Origin: Acidobacteriota bacterium
GTDB lineage: Bacteria > Acidobacteriota > G020349885
Direction of reading: 5' to 3'
Assembly: GCA_020349885.1 (NCBI GenBank)
Contig: CP070701.1
Span: 1,363,178 to 1,427,177 of the forward strand
DNA: 64,000 nucleotides
Positions 32,001 to 41,840 of the stretch are shown in pieces. The translations under genes and the position numbers were made by a program. Each line of letters opens with the position of its first letter. The first letter of the stretch is position 1. Below the pieces are notes generated by a model, which saw only the letters and a program-made list of their open reading frames with translations, had not been told where the DNA came from and made no database searches.

Positions 32001-32186
32001 TGATATTTTTTCGTGAAGCTTGCGTTCGAGTATTTGGCGCTTAAGGACCCGCATGATATCGTTTGAGCCGCTGGCCTGACCACCTGTGCCAGCGCAAAGA
32101 ATTAAAGTGGGTCTATCCGGGCTGTATTTATCGAGTAGAACCCTTCGATATGCGTGAAATTCTTCTAATGAACCCATATTTCGCAT
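29019..32186 (-). CDS. NuoF-like NADH dehydrogenase fused to GltD-like FAD/NADPH oxidoreductase
   Basis: A 1055-residue fusion. Residues 1-110 are a thioredoxin-like 2Fe-2S domain with Cys31, 68 and 72, but Gly36 where a fourth Cys is usual. Residues 115-545 are NuoF: GRGGAGFPTGTKW (184-196) for NADH/FMN and a 4Fe-4S site (Cys476, 479, 482, 522). Residues 550-1055 are GltD/NfnB-like: Cys552, 557, 565, 569 and 604, 608, 612, 616, FAD GAGPAG (661-666), NAD(P)H IGGGNSAMDA (791-800) and GVFAGGDVVTG. Two nucleotide sites on one chain suit electron bifurcation or transhydrogenation, which is an inference. The gene is much more AT-rich than its neighbours. Confidence 0.9.
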   Translation of the reverse strand: MRNMGSLEEFHAYRRVLLDKYSPDRPTLILCAGTGGQASGSNDIMRVLKRQILERKLHEKISLRITGCLGFCEMDPFILVEPGGQLYPKLKTDDVPRIIDAALKGEIVEGLLYREPADQKRHDTQDHIPFFRKQTRTILGKNQQLDPIRIRDYIKANGYDALEKVLNNPDPEWIIKEVKLSGLRGRGGAGFPTGTKWELARRSGKEGIQKFIVCNADEGDPGAYMDRSLLEGNPHSIIEGMLIAGIAIGASRGIIYVRSEYPLAIKHALIAILQARKMGILGDGILGTDINFDIEIVQGAGAFVCGEETALMKSIEGKMGEPRQRPPFPIQKGIDGKPTVINNVETLANIPVIISKGGEEYAKVGVPGNTGTKIFSLVGKINNTGLVEVPMGTTLREMVYDIGGGAPGGKKIKAVQTGGPSGGCIPSSMFDLSIDYDSLSKVGSIMGSGGMIVMDEDTCMVDVAKYFMKFLKEESCGKCFTCRKGTQRMYEILDDISTGRGTLEQLDLLKELAEVVKDTTMCALGQTASNPVLSALRYFYNEYEQHIVHKKCPAKVCSELVGVRCQSSCPLGTEVWRYVAHIQRGEYEDAYRVIRRSNPFPSVCARVCHHPCESTCQAGVGGQQPIAIRSLKRFVTDNVDPSVFRPEIKTKKGMPRVAVIGAGPAGITAAHDLSLLGYQVTLFESATELGGMLHLGIPSYRLPREMLQKEIDSLLNENITVKCNSTLGQNITVDGLMKEGFKALFVALGAHKSKNLGIEGEDVEGVYSSMEFLKGFNVDNKQLAKGHVGVIGGGNSAMDAARVALRQEGVESLTIYYRRTRNEMPAIADEIEGALEEGIKIESLVSPVKVHTEAGKLTGVEFLKNELGEVDASGRRKPVPVPGSEFTVSLDTLLVAISEAPNTEELSSNLKTSSWGSIDADAETLMTNTPGVFAGGDVVTGPNTVVDAIATGKKAAVMIDRYLNGEDLHQPLPASRPTCYIEPIPLSEEELAKATRATESVIPMDRRQQSFDEVERGLSEKDALLEAKRCLRCDLNFLPTESIQTEKKAIKVKQA

Positions 32187-32253
32187 CCAGGTATTCCTCT
32201 TTTCTATAAGGGAAAAACTGACTATCTTTCAGCTTGACGATCAAGCAGAAGTA

Positions 32254-33129
32254 TCACCCCAAATCTAACAAGTGGCCTTTGCAGCCATTACGGGGACATA
32301 TCTGCACCACACCGCCACTTCGTACAATCATAGGGACCATACTAACATTGCATTCTGGGCAAGGCCCAGTTCCAATCAGTTCGGTATGACAGTGGGGGCA
32401 GAAAAAATTCAGCACTTCACCTTCCGGTATTTCATGCTTTCCTTCTACATTATGACTTCCGTATAATGATGAGAAACTTAATGAAAAATGCTTGGTGTCA
32501 AATGAAACAGTTACTCTGATGGAAGGGTAACCATCAACAGGGCGGCTCGGGTCCATCAGGCTCCGATTACAGCGCGGGCAACTCACATCGATTGGAAAGA
32601 TTCGTTCATCTCCCTCGATTTCGACTTTGTCAAGTCCGTCACGCGCCTTCCCAATAATTTCAGAAACCCGGCTTCTGTTCACGTGGGAAAAATAATGTCC
32701 ATCTACCACCACTACAGGCCCGAGCGCGCACGCGCCCAGACAGTTCACGGTTTCCAGCGTGAACTCGTTGTCCGAGGAAGTTTGACCGGCCTTGACCTTT
32801 AGCTGACGCTCGAACTCCTCGGAAATTCCCGGGGCCCCCCTCACATGGCACGCCGTGCCGAGGCAAACGGATAGGATGTGCCGTCCTTTGGGGGTCAGGC
32901 TGAAGGATTTGTAAAAGGTGGCGACCCCGTAGATGTCGACCAGAGAGCGGCCCGTCTCCTCGGCAAGTTCCTTCAGAGCCTCGGCGGGCAAATAGTTGTA
33001 TTTCGATTGAATGTCCTGGAGAACGGCGATGAGGCTGCCGCGGCTTCCCCTGTGTTTTTTGACAATCTCCTCCACCATCCCCTCCGGTATCTGCTCTTGT
33101 CCAGAGGTATCAAGTGTACTTGTCGCCAT
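32254..33129 (-). CDS. NuoE-like 2Fe-2S subunit with C-terminal zinc-ribbon extension
   Basis: A 291-residue protein. Residues 15-170 are NuoE/HndA-like: helical YNYLPAEALKELAEETG, then thioredoxin-fold cluster ligands Cys89, Cys94, Cys130 and Cys134. The extra 120 residues contain CPRC (184-187), CPHC (244-247), CPEC (257-260) and a CPRNGC pattern (278-283), typical of zinc ribbons and not part of standard NuoE, which is about 160-180 residues. It is the first gene of the operon and pairs with the NuoF domain as NADH input module. Base composition shifts within the gene near 32650-32720, AT-rich towards its 3' end. Confidence 0.88.
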   Translation of the reverse strand: MATSTLDTSGQEQIPEGMVEEIVKKHRGSRGSLIAVLQDIQSKYNYLPAEALKELAEETGRSLVDIYGVATFYKSFSLTPKGRHILSVCLGTACHVRGAPGISEEFERQLKVKAGQTSSDNEFTLETVNCLGACALGPVVVVDGHYFSHVNRSRVSEIIGKARDGLDKVEIEGDERIFPIDVSCPRCNRSLMDPSRPVDGYPSIRVTVSFDTKHFSLSFSSLYGSHNVEGKHEIPEGEVLNFFCPHCHTELIGTGPCPECNVSMVPMIVRSGGVVQICPRNGCKGHLLDLG

Positions 33130-33261
33130 CGCGGACCTCTCGTGCTCTCCGCACTACCAGACGACTCCCTCCGGTTTCGGGTATGTGCAGGTTAATAGCC
33201 TTTCGCTGTCGGCGTACAGCCATCCGCACGCCTGCTAACCATCCCCTTTTAAGGATAAGGA

Positions 33262-33410
33262 ACGCAACGTTGTCGAACTGCCGAACAGCGGCTTCAAACG
33301 GGCTATGTGAGCTTCTTGTTATAAACAGCTCCTACTGTCAGCGTAACTCGTTAGCCTCAGCGGTAAGGAGGCTCTAGATGCTTCTTAAAAATTATTGTAG
33401 CACCTTCAGA
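33262..33410 (-). pseudogene. decayed copy of the gdhA promoter, leader and 5' end
   Basis: The minus-strand sequence aligns with 26435-26590, which is gdhA codons 1 to about 22, its Shine-Dalgarno and leader, and the promoter core. From 33322 it reads ATA ACA AGA AGC in place of the gdhA ATG ACC AAG AAA, then SPFEAAVRQFDNV against NPFEIAVQQFNNA. The start codon is lost and the frame soon leaves the similarity, so it cannot make a protein. Its surviving promoter now sits upstream of nuoE. Confidence 0.8.
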
Positions 33411-33421
33411 AAAAAAATCAA
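33394..33421 (-). promoter_or_regulatory. sigma-70-like promoter of the nuoE operon
   Basis: Minus strand TTGATT (33416-33421), 16 nt, TACAAT (33394-33399). It has the same spacing and core as the gdhA promoter and lies about 265 nt before the nuoE ATG. Confidence 0.6.
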
Positions 33422-33784
33422 GGGGGGAATTGCAACAAAAACCGCACTCTCCTGCTTCCGCAACCCGAAATTGCCCGACTCCCGAACCGGATCGCGGTCC
33501 TCGTGGCCACCCGGGGGGATTCACGGCTGCGCAGGCTGTGGCGGCGGGCTCATCCGCCCCGTTGTTCCACGTGGAACAATTGCACCAAGGGGCCGAAGTG
33601 CCTCCGTGAACCCTTCGGTGAAGCTTGGGTCGGCGGCGGACTGAGGCTGCGGAAGCGGGAAAGAGGGGTGGATTCGTTCGAAAATCCACCTTATTCAGGG
33701 TTTTTGCCCCGTTTTTTGGGTTTTTCCCTTACCCTCAATTGATACGCCATCCCCTTCCCCCCCCTTTCCATCGGGACGCTGCCG
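33422..33784. other. intergenic region between nuoE promoter and cyclase gene
   Basis: 363 nt with no convincing gene: the short open frames here have no recognisable motif or ribosome site. It contains the parS-like palindrome at 33563-33578. Otherwise I see GC-rich sequence and, near 33690-33740, runs of T and C. Confidence 0.5.
33563..33578. other. parS-like centromere site
   Basis: TGTTCCACGTGGAACA is a perfect 16-bp palindrome, 18 bp with the flanking T/A, matching the bacterial ParB-binding consensus TGTTNCACGTGAAACA at all but one position and fully symmetric. It is intergenic and about 14.5 kb from dnaA, where parS sites usually cluster. No parA or parB is in this window. Confidence 0.85.
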
Positions 33785-34843
33785 CTACCTCCCGCGGTGC
33801 TTAAAAAGCTTCAACGCCTGCACTTTGCCCTTCAACTTAATCTCTCCCACCGAGGTGAACTCAGAGGGATCCTTGAGGCGGGAAAACGTGGATTCGGAAA
33901 TATACAACGAGCCGGTCTCCGCCCTGGCCTCTATGCGGGAGGCGGTGTTGACCACGTCCCCGATCACGGTCAGGTCTTTCCTGTCGGCGGTTCCTATATC
34001 TCCCTGGATAACGGGGCCGCTGTTTATCCCGACGCGGACGCCTATCGCGTCCTCGCTTTGCCGGAGCCGTCTCTCGTTAAGCTCGGGCAGGTACTGAAAC
34101 AGGATTTTCGAGGCTGCGCGGACGGCGTCGTTCGCGTCCAGGAACATGGCCATCACCGCGTCGCCTATGAACTTGTCTATGTCGCCCTGGCAGTCCTTGA
34201 TGACGCCGCTGCATACCTCGAAGAGCTCGTTCAACATACTAACGACCCGCTCAGGAGAATATTTTTCGGAATAATTGGTAAAGCCCACTACGTCCAGGAA
34301 CATTATGGTCAGATCAACCTTGCGGGAGGTGTCCGCGGCTCCAACCTGAACCTTGGACATTATTTCTTCAAAGGTGGTGGTGGAAACGTACTTCTTGATA
34401 ATGCCGCTGAACTTCTCCTGAAGAATACGATGCTCCTCTTCCTGGGAGATGTCCCTGAACACCTCTATCGCGGCGATTATCTCATTCTTGAGGTTCCTTA
34501 TGGGATATATGTGCGTCTTTACCGGAAATCTCCTCCCCGATTTGTGCAAAGTATATATCTTCACCTTGACGTGCTCGCCCGTCGCGAGCGTCCTCTCCAA
34601 AGGGCACCCGTGAATACAGAGCAGGGTGCCCTCGTCGTCGATATGGTTCAAGATGTTATCCGAGCATTTTCTGCCAAAGACCTCGTCATTGGAATACCCG
34701 GTGATCTCGCGCGCGCCCGTGTTCCAGAAAACAATAGTTTTAGTCTTGTCGACAACATACACGCCGTCAAAGATGTTGTTGAGCAGCGACGATAAGATCG
34801 TGCTCCTGTCACCCAGCCGTTCAACGGTGATATCTTCGCGCAT
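33785..34843 (-). CDS. PAS-domain class III adenylate/guanylate cyclase
   Basis: A 352-residue signalling enzyme. An N-terminal PAS domain (about 15-135: IFDGVYVVDKTKTIVFWN, ALEVFRDIS-like end) is followed by a class III cyclase domain (about 172-350). Metal-binding Asp residues are visible in IMFLDVVGFTNYSE and KFIGDAVMAMF, and a nucleotide-binding segment in GDVVNTASRIEARA. ATP or GTP preference cannot be judged safely. No membrane segment is present, so it is a cytoplasmic sensor. It stands alone, transcribed away from the parS-like site region. Confidence 0.9.
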   Translation of the reverse strand: MREDITVERLGDRSTILSSLLNNIFDGVYVVDKTKTIVFWNTGAREITGYSNDEVFGRKCSDNILNHIDDEGTLLCIHGCPLERTLATGEHVKVKIYTLHKSGRRFPVKTHIYPIRNLKNEIIAAIEVFRDISQEEEHRILQEKFSGIIKKYVSTTTFEEIMSKVQVGAADTSRKVDLTIMFLDVVGFTNYSEKYSPERVVSMLNELFEVCSGVIKDCQGDIDKFIGDAVMAMFLDANDAVRAASKILFQYLPELNERRLRQSEDAIGVRVGINSGPVIQGDIGTADRKDLTVIGDVVNTASRIEARAETGSLYISESTFSRLKDPSEFTSVGEIKLKGKVQALKLFKHRGR

Positions 34844-34975
34844 TTGGTTGGTTTCCGAGGAGGAATTGCGTGTTTTCTTGAGAACATCTCATCGTAATTC
34901 CCTCATGTGGCCTTGTCAAGCGGCCGGCGTGTTCCAGCCGCCCGTTACTCAAGTGCGGAAAGGCAAACGCGCTTA

Positions 34976-35020
34976 CCGTACCTGCTGCACCTTCAGCACC
35001 TTCCGCACCCTTCGGAGGAG
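34976..35020. repeat. GCACCTTC-word repeat, intergenic copy
   Basis: Tandem-like CTGCACCTTCAGCACCTTCCGCACCCTTCGG in the gap between queH and the cyclase gene. The same word recurs at 52629-52672 and 59371-59460. The rest of the 290-nt gap (34844-35133) holds nothing that I recognise. Confidence 0.6.
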
Positions 35021-35133
35021 AAAGGCAAGAAGGAAAGGAGCGGATCTTGTCGGCGGGACGAAAGCCGGTCGAGGCCGGCTCAGTCGGACGCTTCCATTAC
35101 TCCCTCCGCGGCGCGGTGCCTTTCCGCGCAGAA

Positions 35134-35766
35134 CTACCGCAGCGCCGGATGCGCGTCGGACGGTTTTCCGTAGGCGCACCCGCAGCGCTCCTGCCGGTAG
35201 AGCCCCATCGCCTCACCCTCCTCGACGCTTCGTTTGAAGCCGTCCTTTTTCTTGAAGTCCGACGCGACATAAACAACGCCGCAGCGCGCGGCCATCTCCC
35301 GGCCTATGTGGTTGATGAGCGCCGCATTCTTGTGCGGGCTTACGGTGAGCACCGTGGCGAAGGCATCGAATTTACGCTCCCGGCAGAAGCGCGCCGTGCG
35401 CTCAAGGCGCATATCGAAGCACACGATGCAGCGCGCGCCGCCCTCGGGCTCTCTCTCCAGGCCCCTCGTGCGCCGGAAAAACTCCGATGCGTCGTACTCG
35501 CCCTCGTAAACGGACACGCCGAGGGCCTCGCCCACGCGCAAGGCCTCGTCGAGGCGCAGGTCGTACTCCTCCCTCGGGTGGATGTTCGGATCGTAGAAAA
35601 AGCCCGCGATGTCGCACGGCGCGCCCGCCCTGAGCGCCTTGAAGATGTAGGCGCTGTCCGGCGCGCAGCACATGTGCAGGACGAGCGTCTTCGCGCCGGG
35701 CGGCGGCTCCTCCATGACGAGGCCGCCGAGCTCGGTGAAGCGGAAAGGGGTGGCCGGGGAGGACAT
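35134..35766 (-). CDS. queH: epoxyqueuosine reductase QueH
   Basis: Catalyses the last step of queuosine tRNA-modification synthesis, reducing epoxyqueuosine; non-homologous to QueG. The 210-residue protein has the DUF208 cysteine pattern: HMCCAPD (Cys33-Cys34), ARCIVCFDMRLE, and the C-terminal ERCGCAYGK, giving ligands for a 4Fe-4S cluster and metal. TVSPHKN is also family-typical. ATG 35766 is the first start; an internal Met at residue 18 is possible. No other queuosine genes lie nearby. Confidence 0.9.
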   Translation of the reverse strand: MSSPATPFRFTELGGLVMEEPPPGAKTLVLHMCCAPDSAYIFKALRAGAPCDIAGFFYDPNIHPREEYDLRLDEALRVGEALGVSVYEGEYDASEFFRRTRGLEREPEGGARCIVCFDMRLERTARFCRERKFDAFATVLTVSPHKNAALINHIGREMAARCGVVYVASDFKKKDGFKRSVEEGEAMGLYRQERCGCAYGKPSDAHPALR

Positions 35767-35899
35767 GGCGAGGATATGGTAGCAGAATACGGCAGTTGAG
35801 TTCTATCCAACCGTTAATTCACAGCAATTTCTGCGACACGGCACTATCCGCGCGCCGCACAACCCAGCGGGCGCATCCGACAATTCGTAAACCGCGCCC

Positions 35900-36703
35900 C
35901 TACCGCTCGTAGAACTCCGGCCTGCGGTCGCGCAGAATGTCGTTCTGGGGCGTCACGTGCTTGTCACGCGCAAGAGCGGGGTCAATCTCGACGACGCGGA
36001 AATTTTCCTCCTCGGCGTCCATCGCAATGAGGCGCTCCCCCTCGGGTGAGACCACCTGGCTCCGGCCCGTGAAAGAAATTTTTTCCTTCCCGCCGCGCTC
36101 CTCGGCGCCCGTGCGGTTCGCCGTGGCCGAGAATACGCGGTTCTCGAGCGAGCGGGTGACCATGGCGTCGGGGCAGTGCGGGTGGACAAGGTTGGCGGGA
36201 TGGGCCAGGATGTCCGTCCCCCGTAGCGTGAGCGTCCGCGCCGCCTCGGGAAACCGCCAGTCGAAGCAGACCATAATGCCCACGCGCGTCCCGCGGGCCT
36301 CGAACACGGGCAGGGGACGATCTCCCGGGCGAAACCACACGGTTTCCTCTGCGAACAGGTGAATTTTCCGGTAAAGCGCAAGCACCCCATTTGAGCCCAC
36401 CGAGACGGCGGCGTTGTAGACGGCCTCGCCGTCTTTCTCGGCAAGCCCCCCGACGACGACGCAGCAGCGTTCCTTTGCGAGGCGGAGAAGGAATTGCGTC
36501 GTCGGCCCCCCGGGCACGGGCTCGGCGAGTTTTCCTACCTCGGCATGAGAGACAAACTGGTAGCCCGTCGCGAAGAGCTCCGGCAGAACGACGAGGTCGG
36601 CGCGCTCGGACGCCTCGACCGCCTTCTCGACGCGGGCGAGATTCTTATCGACCTCGCCGAAGGCGGGAGCGAATTGGAAGACGCCTATGCGAAAAAACGC
36701 CAC
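35900..36703 (-). CDS. carbon-nitrogen hydrolase (nitrilase superfamily)
   Basis: A 267-residue amidase-type enzyme with the full catalytic triad Glu42 (LPELFATGY), Lys113 (YRKIHLF) and Cys146 (MVCFDWRFPE). Family members hydrolyse small amides, such as omega-amidase or N-carbamoyl substrates; this one cannot be assigned further. The gene ends 132 nt before queH and starts 11 nt downstream of the dnaE stop on the same strand, so it may be read through from dnaE. Confidence 0.88.
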   Translation of the reverse strand: MAFFRIGVFQFAPAFGEVDKNLARVEKAVEASERADLVVLPELFATGYQFVSHAEVGKLAEPVPGGPTTQFLLRLAKERCCVVVGGLAEKDGEAVYNAAVSVGSNGVLALYRKIHLFAEETVWFRPGDRPLPVFEARGTRVGIMVCFDWRFPEAARTLTLRGTDILAHPANLVHPHCPDAMVTRSLENRVFSATANRTGAEERGGKEKISFTGRSQVVSPEGERLIAMDAEEENFRVVEIDPALARDKHVTPQNDILRDRRPEFYER

Positions 36704-36713
36704 GCGCCACCCC

Positions 36714-40202
<3,489 letters not shown>

Positions 40203-40303
40203 GGAAAAATCCTAGCCCGCCCAGTAAAGCACAGACCGGGGAAGGGTGCAAGGAATTTTCTCGACGTGGGGCGGCTCTCCGGTTTTCTCCCCGAAGACCT
40301 CGC

Positions 40304-41824
40304 CTATAGGTAGCCGAGGCTTCGGAGCATTTCCATGGCTTCCTCGTCGCGCTCCAGGGGCACCTCCGCCTTGGCGTCCTCGGCGTCCCACCGAAGAAGC
40401 TCCTGTCGAAGGCTTTCAAACACCTCGGGAAGCTGGTGTACTCGATTCGGGGCGCGAAACGAATCTTTCCAAACCTCCCGCACGTCGTAGAGCTCGTACT
40501 CGGTGAACTCCGGGCGCGGAATGGCCGTGAGGAAATAATTTTCCTTGCGAACGGATTTCCACTTACCGCGCACCCCGCGGACGTACAGCCGATGGTAGCG
40601 CGCCGGAATCGGATCGAGCTCGGGAACGTAGAGGCGATTTTCCGAAAACGCCGCAGCCTCGAGGGCTTCACCCCGAATGGCGGGAGCCAAATCGACCCCC
40701 TCCGCGGTGTCCGGAACGTCGATTCCAGCAAGCCGCAGCACCGTGGGAAAAATGTCGATGCTTCGCACCACTTGCGAAACACGCTGTCCGGCGGGCACCC
40801 TGCCCGGTGCGCGAACGAGGAGCGGCACATGGACCTGGGGGTCAGAAAGATGCATGCCGTGGGAAAAGTAAAGCCCATGCTCGCCGAGGCTTTCCCCGTG
40901 GTCTGAGGTTACGACAAGAACCGTACGGTTCCCCGCAAGTTTGAGTTTCTCCAGCGTTTGGATCAACTCCCCGACGTGAGAATCCGCATAGGCGATCTCG
41001 GCGTCGTACAGGCTCCGGTTGTAGGCGGCGTCCTCCTCGGTATAGCCGAGCTCCTCGTAGCGAAGCACCAATTCCATCCAGGACATCTGTTTGCGTGCGG
41101 TAAAATTGCGATAATCGGCCAGGAATTCCGACTGGTACCCGAACGGCTGAGCGAAGCGCCGCGCAAACGACTCGGGTGGAACATAAGGAAAGTGAGGAGC
41201 CAGCAGACAGACCCACAGGAAGAACGGCCCATTGGCGCCGTTTTCGGAAAGCCACTCCTTGGTTCCTTGCACCACGGCCGCATCGTTTTGTCCCGGAAAA
41301 TATTTGTACACGTCAAATCCCTGATGGTAGTTCCATCGCTCATCCACCATGGAGTTCGTATGAAAACCCGCCGTTCGATACCCGGCTTCCTCAAAAACTT
41401 CAGCGAGCGTCACGTTGCGGTCCTCGAGCACCTGTGGGTGGTCGCGCACGCCATGCGTGTGTGGATAGGTGCCCGTGAAGATGGAAGCGTACGAGGGACC
41501 GGAAAAGGTCGCTTGGCTGTACGCATTCTCGAACAAGACGCCCTGCCCTGCAAGCTCGTCCATGTGGGGCGTGGTGGGGCGGTCATAGCCGTAGCACGAA
41601 ACTCGGTCGGCCCGAATCGTATCCGCCACGATGAGAACCACGTTGGGCCCTGCCAAGCGGCTTCCTTTACGCAAAAGCGCTACCGCCGCAACAATCCCGA
41701 GCGCAAGGACGAGGAGAACACCGAGCAGCAGGAGGTTCCCGACAGGCCGCTGTTTGGCACCCTTGCTCGGCCGGGTTTTCGGCTCCCTACGCTCGTCTTG
41801 CTTTCCGGGTCGACGTTTCGACAT
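40304..41824 (-). CDS. membrane-anchored sulfatase-fold protein with altered active site
   Basis: A 506-residue alkaline-phosphatase-superfamily protein: basic N-terminus, one membrane helix (about 30-51), then NVVLIVADTIRADRVSCYGY with metal Asp68. At the place of the formylglycine motif CxPxR it reads S108-G-P-S-Y112, so Ser replaces Cys and Tyr replaces the conserved Arg. TSDHGESLGEHG supplies another metal site. It ends in LRSLGYL, a common tail in this superfamily. It may be a phosphodiesterase or transferase rather than a sulfatase. It lies 16 nt downstream of a large membrane protein gene on the same strand. Confidence 0.8.
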   Translation of the reverse strand: MSKRRPGKQDERREPKTRPSKGAKQRPVGNLLLLGVLLVLALGIVAAVALLRKGSRLAGPNVVLIVADTIRADRVSCYGYDRPTTPHMDELAGQGVLFENAYSQATFSGPSYASIFTGTYPHTHGVRDHPQVLEDRNVTLAEVFEEAGYRTAGFHTNSMVDERWNYHQGFDVYKYFPGQNDAAVVQGTKEWLSENGANGPFFLWVCLLAPHFPYVPPESFARRFAQPFGYQSEFLADYRNFTARKQMSWMELVLRYEELGYTEEDAAYNRSLYDAEIAYADSHVGELIQTLEKLKLAGNRTVLVVTSDHGESLGEHGLYFSHGMHLSDPQVHVPLLVRAPGRVPAGQRVSQVVRSIDIFPTVLRLAGIDVPDTAEGVDLAPAIRGEALEAAAFSENRLYVPELDPIPARYHRLYVRGVRGKWKSVRKENYFLTAIPRPEFTEYELYDVREVWKDSFRAPNRVHQLPEVFESLRQELLRWDAEDAKAEVPLERDEEAMEMLRSLGYL

Positions 41825-41840
41825 AGAGCATCCCTTTGCA

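Noticed and set aside
33503-33742. A 79-codon frame in the parS gap
   Set aside because: No ribosome site, no recognisable domain, and it crosses the parS-like palindrome.
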